Source: Gigaspora margarita (lineage: Eukaryota; Glomeromycota; Glomeromycetes; Diversisporales; Gigasporaceae). Taken from it: a stretch of 64,000 nucleotides of DNA. The stretch spans positions 129,604-193,603 of the forward strand of contig WTPW01000925.1 of the NCBI GenBank assembly GCA_009809945.1. The letters run 5' to 3'. A model generated the notes under the pieces. That model saw only the letters and a program-made list of their open reading frames with translations. It did not search any database and had not been told where the DNA came from. Of the stretch, positions 56,307 through 64,000 are shown piece by piece. The translations under genes and the position numbers were made by a program. Within the stretch, counting starts at the first letter, position 1, and every line of letters begins with the position of its first letter.

Positions 56307-57342
56307 AGGGGCTTCCAGAATTACATAATATTTTGTTACTAATAAATTTCAAAATTTTACCCTACCCCACCCATATCTGATACTCTATTAGCTAAGGGCC
56401 GTGTCATTAATCACCTGATTATTTTTTATTAGAGGCCTACCCCCTCCCCCCTCTTTAATATAAATTTGGTCAGGTTTTTATATATAATTTCAACATTTTT
56501 TACCCCCCTCCCCCCCTAAAAAATCACCTGATTTTTGTCACTCCCCTAATCAAATTTTATATTTTTTAAAATTTATTTATATGTTTCAATTTATGAAATT
56601 AATAATAATTATTGCTCTACTGGACCAATTTAGATAATTTAACTACCAAAATGCTTGTTTCACTAAGACGATTCTAACAAGCCCAAAATCCCAGGATTAT
56701 TCAACTTTTGTATAATTTTAATAGTAAATTTTAGAATCACTAAGTAATTTTCTTTAATATTGAATAACTTTTGATCCACTAGCTCGTTTTGGATGATTTA
56801 ACTACCAAAATGTTCGTCTTAGTGAGATGATTCTAACAAGCCCAAAATCGCTAAAATTCTTATTACAGGATTCCAAGATTGATAAAAATTTTATTGTTTG
56901 TCTAACAATACAAATCTTTATTGATTTAGGAATTCTGTAATTAAATTTAGCAATTTTAGACTTGTTAGAATCGGCTTACTGAGATGAACATTTTGGTAGT
57001 TAATTATTCAAAAATAGGCCAGTAGATCAAAAGCTATTCAATATTAAAAAATTTACTTAGTGATTCTAAATATCACTATTAAATTATACAAAAGTTGAAT
57101 GATCATGGGACTCTGTGATTAGATTTTAATGATTTTGGGCTTGTTAGAATCGTCTCAGTGAGATAAACATTTTGGTAGTTAAATCATCTAAATTGGTCTA
57201 ATAGAGCAATAGTTATTAATAATTTTATAATTTTATATTTTTGATCAGAATTATAAAAATTTGATCAGAATTATAATTGTAACCTGATATTTTTGGAACC
57301 CCATTCACTTACCAAAAATTATATAATTTTTGGAAGCCCCCT
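56307..57342. mobile_element. Foldback family K (TA duplication)
   Basis: The ends are AGGGGCTTCCAGAATTACAT and the inverse of AGGGGGCTTCCAAAAATTAT, with TA outside both (56305-56306 and 57343-57344). The arms fold back around about 56910. Each arm has two copies of an ACCAAAATG...GACGATTCTAACAAGCCC module. Near 56440-56530 there are CCCCCTCCCCC runs. Non-coding. Confidence 0.78.
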
Positions 57343-57915
57343 TATGCATTATATATTAATATATAGCTACTAGTATTCCATAGATCCAATCTGAGAACCT
57401 GGATCTGATCCAGATCTGGTGTTCGAATCAGATCCAAATCCATGATTTTTAAATATTACCGAATCCAGATCCATATTGGGATCCGATTCGGTAGATCTGT
57501 TTGAATCTGTTAACTATAATTGGCTAGAAATATTATATTCTGATTGGCTTTATAGTTTTAAAAAAAAAGTGTTCTCTTAACTTCTAAGCTATTTTTTTTT
57601 TATCTCTAAACCATTAAATACTTTTTTTATTATAAAGATAAGATCAACTCTAAGTTTTCTAAGCTTTTTAAGTTTTCTAAAACTGCTAATTATTTTATAT
57701 CTTAAAAGTTTTCTAAGCCTTTTAAGCCTTCTAATCCCTAACCATTATAAAAAAAAGAGATATTATATTATATTTTAAATTTTAGATAGGTTTTTTATTT
57801 GAATTTTTTTTTTTGAATTTTTTTTTTGATATAAAGAACTTTATATTACATATTATATTGTTAAGTGTAGAATGTTTTTTTAAAAAAAAACTTTTTTCTA
57901 ATACTAAAAAACTTT

Positions 57916-60390
57916 TTGAACTTTATTAAAAAGTCTTTTTTTGCAATACCAACCTCATTTATACTTCTTCTTTGGGAGTTTGATGAATCTAATTATAAAC
58001 AAACGCCTACTTACATAGATAAAGATGAAGCCGAAACTGAAGCCAAAACTAAAGCCAAAGCTGAAGCTAAAGCTAAAGCTAAAGTCAAAGGTAAAGTTAG
58101 TATATTATCTCTAATCCAATTAGAAGGTGGTCGTAGCAGTAAAACTGTGCATTTCAGGTAAAAAGTTTTGTAGTATTAAGCAACTTCATATCAATTTGTA
58201 TTTATTTACCGGTTGCTTTATATTATAGATCTTTTGTGTCAAACTATTTTAAAAAAAAAGTGACAAGTTAACCTGTGATTTTTGTAGAACAAACTTAATA
58301 TATAAAGACAGGACCACATCAAACCTAAAGAAATATCTTAAAACACATAGAAAGCAAGTACCTGAATTAAAAAGACTAAATAAAAACCAAGAGGGTGTCT
58401 CAGTTATTGATATACTGAATAATAAAGCAAGCGTATATTTTTAAAATATATAATAGTTAGAAGAAGATTCATGTGATATAAAATATATTATATTTGTTAG
58501 ATCAATAATCATTTTCGTGAACCATTTAATAAAATTAAATTTAATAATCTTATTAAACAATGGATCATTAAATATAATCGACCTTTTTTAATCACTGAAA
58601 ATGAAGAACTTGTATCAATTTTTAAATTTTTAGATCTTCACGCAGCAGGTATGTTATTTATTAAAACAGTGCTTGAGGATAAAAAAATAAGTACTTGGTT
58701 TTTTTTTTTTAATAGTACTTTCGACTGATTTAGTAAAAAGACACATAGTGTGTAATTTTGAAATAGAATGAAGAAGGCTTCGAAGAAAGTTGCAAGAAAT
58801 TCCTAGAGGTATAGCCATAACTACTGATATATAGATGAATGATACTGGTGACAAGTCGTTTATGGCCATAACTATCCACTATCTAAATGCATCATGGAAG
58901 CTTAAAAATATTTTGTTAGATTTTGTTAGTATAAAAGGGTTGCATATAGGTGCCGCAATTTCAAATGCAATGGAAATGTGTCTTCAAGAAATAGATATTA
59001 TTTCAAAATTAGTTGCAATTACTTGTGACAATGCATCATCTAATAATAGATTTTTGTAAGACTTTGCATATTCTTTATTACAAATTGGTATCAAGTTTGA
59101 TAGTATACAACAATCAGTACGATGTTTTGGACATATTTTAACCCTTGCAGTGCAAAGCATATTAAATATTATAGGAACGGAATTAGAAAGGGTTAGTATT
59201 TTTTTTTTTATTAATAAAATTGGGTCGATTCATGGATTTATTATTATTATTTATTTTATATTTATATATATATATATATATTTTTTTTAGCTATGATTAC
59301 TGATTAAAAGTGTTAGAGAAACATCAAAACTTTGTAAAAGGTTGCAAAAGGCATGTCAAATTCACAATAGGAGCCAATTAAAACCAATTCTCGATGTAAG
59401 CACAAGGTGGAATTCTATCTTTGAAATATATAATCGGGCTATAGAGTTGCAAATAGTATTAGATAGTGTTGCTTTAGCTAAATCGTATTTATGATTATAT
59501 GTTCTTAGTGAGGATGAATAGGATAAAATAAAACTTGTAGTCGAAGTTTTAAAACTATTTAAAGATGGTTAGTAAATTGTATTGTAATATAATTTATTTT
59601 TAGTTTATATTAATAAATGTATTATATAAAATATTTGTTTAGTAACAACCATTGTATCAGTATCTGAATATCTAACATTATTGATAGTTGTTACCCTGTA
59701 TCACATGTTGCTCAAAACGCTAGATGAAACTTAAAGAAGAAGTAATACACCACAATAGCTCATACGAGGATGTCAAGCTGCGACTGCTAAATTTCTAGAA
59801 TATTGTCAAAAAACAAATATATAGCATATTTTGGCAATAGTGTTGGATTCACGACTTAAGTTTCAGTATTTTGAAAAGCTCGGATGGTCGTTGCAACTTA
59901 CTAATCAAATTAAAGACATGTTAGTTTCATTTGTAGTATAAAAGATATAAACAATAATGTATTAATTAATACTATATGTATTATTTTATAGCATTAAAAA
60001 TAAATACGAAAATCAATATGCACCTGTTCCTGGTCAAGATATAGTAAACTTGATTGCTAAAATGTTCACAACAAATATAATAGCATAAATTTACAAATGA
60101 ACCTGTATTGAGTATCAAAATGAACTTGATATATACTTAAATGCACCACTAGTTGGTCCATGTATTGATATTCTAGAATGGTGATGAATAAATAAAGCTA
60201 ATTATTCAAATCTTTCGAGATTTGCTAGAGACTACCTTCCAATACCTGTAATGAATATTCCAAGTGAACAAGTTTTTAGTATTAGTGGTGATATGATAAC
60301 TGAAAAGTGAAGTCAACTAAATGAAAAGATAGTATGAATGGTAATGTGTTTAAGATCATGGTAGCGAGAATTGAATGTTACTTAGTTCTA
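57916..60390 (+). pseudogene. hAT transposase (BED finger, RNase H fold, dimerisation region)
   Basis: Pieces in order: a low-complexity KAKAEAKAK stretch (58020-58100); a BED-type zinc finger with CDFC and TSNLKKYLKTH (58262-58370); FNNLIKQWIIKYNRPFLI (58535-58600); ITTDI followed by a TAG where W is expected and MNDTGD (58820); AITIHYLNASWKLKN; ITCDNASSN (59015); FGHILTLAVQSIL (59128); ILDVSTRWNSIFEIYNRAIE (59387); and the C-terminal dimerisation region FARDYLPIPVMNIPSEQVFS (60220-60290). Three introns begin GTTAGT (59188, 59568, 59920). At least eight stops make it non-functional. Confidence 0.9.
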
Positions 60391-60585
60391 ATTAATATGG
60401 ATGAGATATAATAAAGAAGACATTTATGGTAAATTTCTGTGAACTTTAAGTCTCTAAAATCTATTTATTCTTTTATTAACAACCTAACCTTAAATCCTTA
60501 TCTAGACATATCAATTTCAAATTAAAGCAGAGCACAATTTAATTTTCATCTGATTTTATTTTCACTTAAGACAATATAATGAATT

Positions 60586-61327
60586 TAGGGATGTTAAGTG
60601 GTTCGTTCAGTTCAGTTTCGGTCCAGTCCCATAAAGTTCAAAGAAAAAAATGAACTGAACTGAAGTTTATAAACTTCAGTTCAATTTTAAAGTTCAAACT
60701 TGAGTTCATAAACTTAAAGTATGAACTTGAGGTTAACTTTGAAGTTCAAACTCTAGTTCATGAACTTAAGTTCACTAGAGCTATTATCCGGTAAGAAATA
60801 ATTATCCAGGCAGGTCAGATATTGTCTGACCTGCCTGGATAATTATTTTTTTACTTAGTCACGATAAATGTTAGATTTATAGTTGTTAGATGAAACCTCG
60901 AAGTTTCATGCTAATAAAACTATGTACGTACTAACAAATTAAGATTGCATCATAACTTGCTGTACAATAGAATCATATGACTTTGCTGTAACTATGGTTG
61001 ACAAAATGTCTTTCTAAGCATGCATAATATGAATGTACGTATGTTCGTACAAAGATTCGACATGCCGTATTACAAATTATATTTAATTTACTGATAATTC
61101 CTTTATCATACATATTACGATTTTGTTATAACTGGGTTCATATAAACTGAGTTTTGAACCCAGTTTTATAAGCTAAGTTTATAAACTGGGTTTATAAATC
61201 AGGTTTATAAACTAGATTATAAAACTGGTTCAAGAACTTGTCGTTAATTTTTCTTTGAATGAACGGCTAAAAAGAGTAGTTTGAACCAGGTTCAGACCCG
61301 GTTCATTTGAACGACTTAACATCCCTA
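60586..61327. mobile_element. hAT-type element nested in the hAT transposon (TSD AATGAATT)
   Basis: The ends are TAGGGATGTTAAGTGG and the inverse of TAGGGATGTTAAGTCG. AATGAATT is duplicated perfectly at 60578-60585 and 61328-61335. Subterminal GTTCAGTTCAG/AAGTTCA and GGTTCA words are abundant, and a CTGGGTTTATAAA-type repeat lies at 61130-61215. It holds a perfect 23-bp hairpin. Non-coding. Confidence 0.94.
60797..60847. repeat. Perfect 23-bp inverted repeat with 5-nt loop
   Basis: AATAATTATCCAGGCAGGTC plus AGA is followed, after TATTG, by its exact complement. It is GC-richer than its surroundings and sits in the middle of the nested element. Confidence 0.92.
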
Positions 61328-61894
61328 AATGAATTGCTTGTGAATTTAAATAAATCATTAGAAATTGAACTGGATAATACATTTGTATTAAGAACGGTCA
61401 ACCAATTAATTTTCAAATTAAAAATCATCATGAGCGAAGATAATCTTATACTAGCAGATTTAAACAAAATAGTTTGAAAAATTCTTCAAAATTAGTAAAT
61501 AAAGATTGATATATCTGGAAATAATATGAATTTTTTTTGATATTCGCTTGGAAATAAATTGGTTCAAAAGTTCTTTTAAAAGTTATTAAAAGTAATTATT
61601 AAAATAATTAAAAAAAATATTGTCATAATTAAAAGAAATATAATTATTATCATAATAATAAAAAAAATGCCATTATAATTAAAAAATGTTATCATAATTA
61701 AGTAATAATTAAAAGCGATTATATAAATAAGTGCATATTTTTAAAAAAATTATTATCTATTATCGGATTCAGATCCAGAACTGGATCTTGTTTATTTGGA
61801 TTTGAATCTAAACTTGGATTCGATCTGGTTTGTCAGATTGGAACCGGATCTTTAAAAAGATATGTCTGATCCAATCTGTGCGGAACACTACTTT

Positions 61895-62055
61895 TCAGTA
61901 AGTGATAAACTCTAAGCTTGTCAGCAAGTATTCTGTAAACTCTACCTCTAAATAACAAATGCCACTCTTCCGCAATAAGTGATAAACTCTGAGACTATTA
62001 GCAGATAATCAATGAACTCTATCTTTAAATAATAGCTACCATCTTATCAGAGTAT
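61895..62055. repeat. Tandem repeat of about 78 bp, two units
   Basis: AAGTGATAAACTCTAAGC and AAGTGATAAACTCTGAGA begin two units that both continue with ...AACTCTA(C/T)CT.TAAATAA. Confidence 0.75.
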
Positions 62056-62339
62056 CTTGTAATTTGTTTTCAGTTTGTATTAATTGTTTAAAAAAAAGTT
62101 TGATAATTTTGGTTACAAGTGATCATCAAAAAGAGCTCTTTTTTATTTATTATTATTATTATACATTATTTTTTAAATTAAATATATTTTATTTATTATA
62201 TATTATTATACATTCTTTATAACAAAAAAAATAAAACTGAAAAAAACTGAAACTGAAAAAACAATGAAAATAAAAAAATAGTAATATTTTAATTGATGAT
62301 TCGTGAGTAAATGAGAACTTAACACTGGGAGAATTTCAT
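62056..62339. other. Intergenic AT-rich spacer
   Basis: A short AT-rich stretch with no gene, immediately before element Z copy 2. Confidence 0.4.
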
Positions 62340-64000
62340 CAGCAAAATTTTATATATAGATATATATCGATTACTAACTGGTAAGATATATATTGATGAT
62401 CAACACCCCTGCCGATTATTATCGATAGTGATAGTAATCGATATATATCCGGTTAATCAATATATATCTAGTAGATATATATCGATTAACCAGATATATA
62501 TCGATAATCAACACCCCTGCCGATTATTATCAATAGTAATAGTAATCGATATATATCTAATATGATATTAATTAATAATTATTATATTCACATAATCATG
62601 CTTTTTGCAAATTTTTAAATATTTTACATGTTTCGCAAGGTTTCGCAATTTATTATAAAATTTTATTTTTTTTATTTATTATTATTATATTATATATTAT
62701 ATTTTAAAATTATTTATTTATTTATTATTATTATATATTATATTATATTACATATTTTTATTATATATTATTATAAAAAAAAATAAAAAACCAAAAAAAA
62801 AACCCCCCAAAAAAATAACAAAAAAAAAACAAAAACAAAAAAATAGTAATAATTTTTAACTACTTTCGCATTTCATTGCATCTACTATTATATTCGCTTA
62901 TATTCACTACTTCTTGCAAAGTGCTAGAGAAGTTAAAGTTGGTGTTCTTGTAAAATACCAGAAAAGTCAGTTCGTTTTCTTGCAAAGTTTCGAAGAAAGT
63001 CAGAAATAAATAAAATAAAATTAAAAAAATAAGTAAAAAAAAAGAAAAACAAACAAAAAACAAAAACATAAGCAAACTAAATAAAAAAACAAAGCCCCAA
63101 ACCTTCATTTCCCTAAAGTAAGAGTTCGTTTCTTATAATTTAGAAATCGTTGAAGGTTTTTACAATGTGCCAGAATAATAAAAAAATAAAAATTAAAAAA
63201 TAAGTAAAAAGAAAACAAACAAAAAAAAACGGAATGTAAGTATATTGAATAAAAAAAAAAATAAATCCCAAATTTCCATTTCTCTGATGTAGAGTTCGTG
63301 ATAGAAATTGCTAAAGTCAAGTTGTATATATTCTTGCAAAGTGGTAGAAAAATCTAGGTTTGCTTGCAAAGTGTCGAAAAACCTATGTTATTTTCCTCAC
63401 AAATTGGCAGAATATTAAAAAAAAAAAATAAAAATAAAAACAAAAAACAAAAACAAAAAAAACAATAATGTCAAACAAAAAAATAAATAAAGCACTAACT
63501 AAACCTTTATTTCTTTAAAGAGGTGTTCTTGGAAATTTACAAATTGCTAGAGAAAGCAATTATGTGTTCTTGCAAAGTTTCGAAAAGCTGAGTTGGCTTG
63601 CGCATAGTTTCGAAAGGTCGTTAGATTTCCAAAAGTTAGGGTTGGTATTTGTTGTAAAAATAAAATAAAAAAATTAAATAATAATAAATAAAAAAAATGA
63701 AAAACAAAACAAAACTAAACAAAACTAAATGAAATGAAATGAACCAAAAAAATATCAAAACGAAAACGAAAATGAAAAAACAATGTAAAATTGATAGAAA
63801 ATCTAAATTATAAGCAAAAAAAAATAAACAAAGATCTAATCTAATCTTGTACCATGATCATCAAACCATTTCGAACTATTTCGAAAATATTAGTCAAACG
63901 CATTCTTGATATGATCTAGGGTACAGATCTACTAATTTAGCTTGATTTTCTATTTTTAAAATATTTTAAAGCAATTCGAAATATTAAAAAAAAAAAGAGA
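62340..64000. mobile_element. TIR element Z, copy 2 (runs off the window)
   Basis: This is a direct repeat of 23780-25430. It begins with the same GCAAAATTTTATATATAGAT-like end and the (C)GATATATATC array. From about 63490 onward it is identical by eye to 24918-25430, while the earlier part has scattered differences. Confidence 0.85.

Larger units (their letters stand above)
52548..57370. mobile_element. TIR element Z, copy 3, remnant with several insertions
   Basis: The segments 52600-52888, 54946-55226, 55523-56306 and 57343-57370 align in order with element Z copy 1. Examples are CTTGCAAAGTGC motifs, CTCCAAATCTCTATTT and the ATATCGAT-type right end. The interruptions are MITE H copy 2 with the DD82E transposon inside it, the MITE at 55227-55522 and the foldback at 56307-57342. 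This is the oldest of the Z copies. Confidence 0.6.
57371..61890 (+). mobile_element. hAT transposon with decayed transposase
   Basis: The left end TAGTATTCCATAGATCCAAT is weakly mirrored by the inverse of TAGTGTTCCGCACAGATTGG. GATCC(A/G)GATC-type words are concentrated within 150 bp of both ends, as in hAT subterminal regions. No target duplication was found, so one end may be rearranged. The coding region is described separately. Confidence 0.68.

Overview
The window is AT-rich eukaryotic DNA, most likely fungal and best matched by an arbuscular mycorrhizal fungus (Glomeromycotina). This is an inference. The reasons are short GT-AG introns in the gene remnants, decayed pieces of a TKL-like protein kinase with the N-terminal layout I know from Rhizophagus, a DUF6589-like repeated fungal gene, a Snu114 (U5 snRNP GTPase) fragment, several DNA-transposon superfamilies, and substitutions that look like decay of methylated CpG. 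I see no intact host gene, no rRNA, no functional tRNA gene and no CRISPR. Almost every recognisable coding stretch is broken by stops, frameshifts or insertions.

Layout. 1-6.0 kb: two copies of a GC-richer repeat, several hAT-type MITEs with 8-bp target-site duplications (TSDs), a foldback split by a 1.8-kb hAT element, and a tRNA-derived SINE head. 6.1-7.5 kb: a foldback with arms of about 0.5 kb. 7.6-11.7 kb: a 4.1-kb hAT-type element that carries decayed protein-kinase pieces and three younger insertions. 11.8-15.2 kb: two foldbacks and a TIR element with a sequence gap. 15.8-19.8 kb: CCCTAA-like tracts, a Snu114 pseudogene, an unidentified minus-strand pseudogene and a small foldback. 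19.9-23.6 kb: DUF6589-like gene I, split by a Merlin-type (IS1595/ISXO2-related) transposon that itself holds a hAT MITE. 23.8-26.3 kb: TIR element Z, copy 1. 26.7-27.3 kb: the C-terminus of a Pif1/Helitron-type helicase. 27.5-33.0 kb: tandem duplications, a small MITE and an unidentified spliced minus-strand gene. 33.1-39.0 kb: retroposon pieces and DUF6589-like gene II, split by a SINE that in turn holds a hAT MITE. 40.5-50.1 kb: nested TIR elements up to three levels deep. 50.8-51.9 kb: a possible LTR. 52.5-57.4 kb: element Z copy 3, containing a MITE, a Tc1/mariner-type transposon with DD82E spacing, and a foldback. 57.4-61.9 kb: a decayed hAT transposase gene with a nested 742-bp element. 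62.3-64.0 kb: element Z copy 2.

How it fits together. The window is a transposon graveyard whose history can be read from TSDs and empty sites. hAT elements (8-bp TSD) dominate, with about fifteen insertions supported by TSDs. TA-inserting Tc1/mariner-like elements come second. Large foldbacks share a short hairpin module. The most informative loci are the DD82E (Sailor-like) element at 52974-54670, the hAT element with kinase pieces at 7637-11702, and the Merlin-like element whose removal restores an open frame. The element boundaries, TSDs and translations were read by eye; percentages and database matches were not computed.
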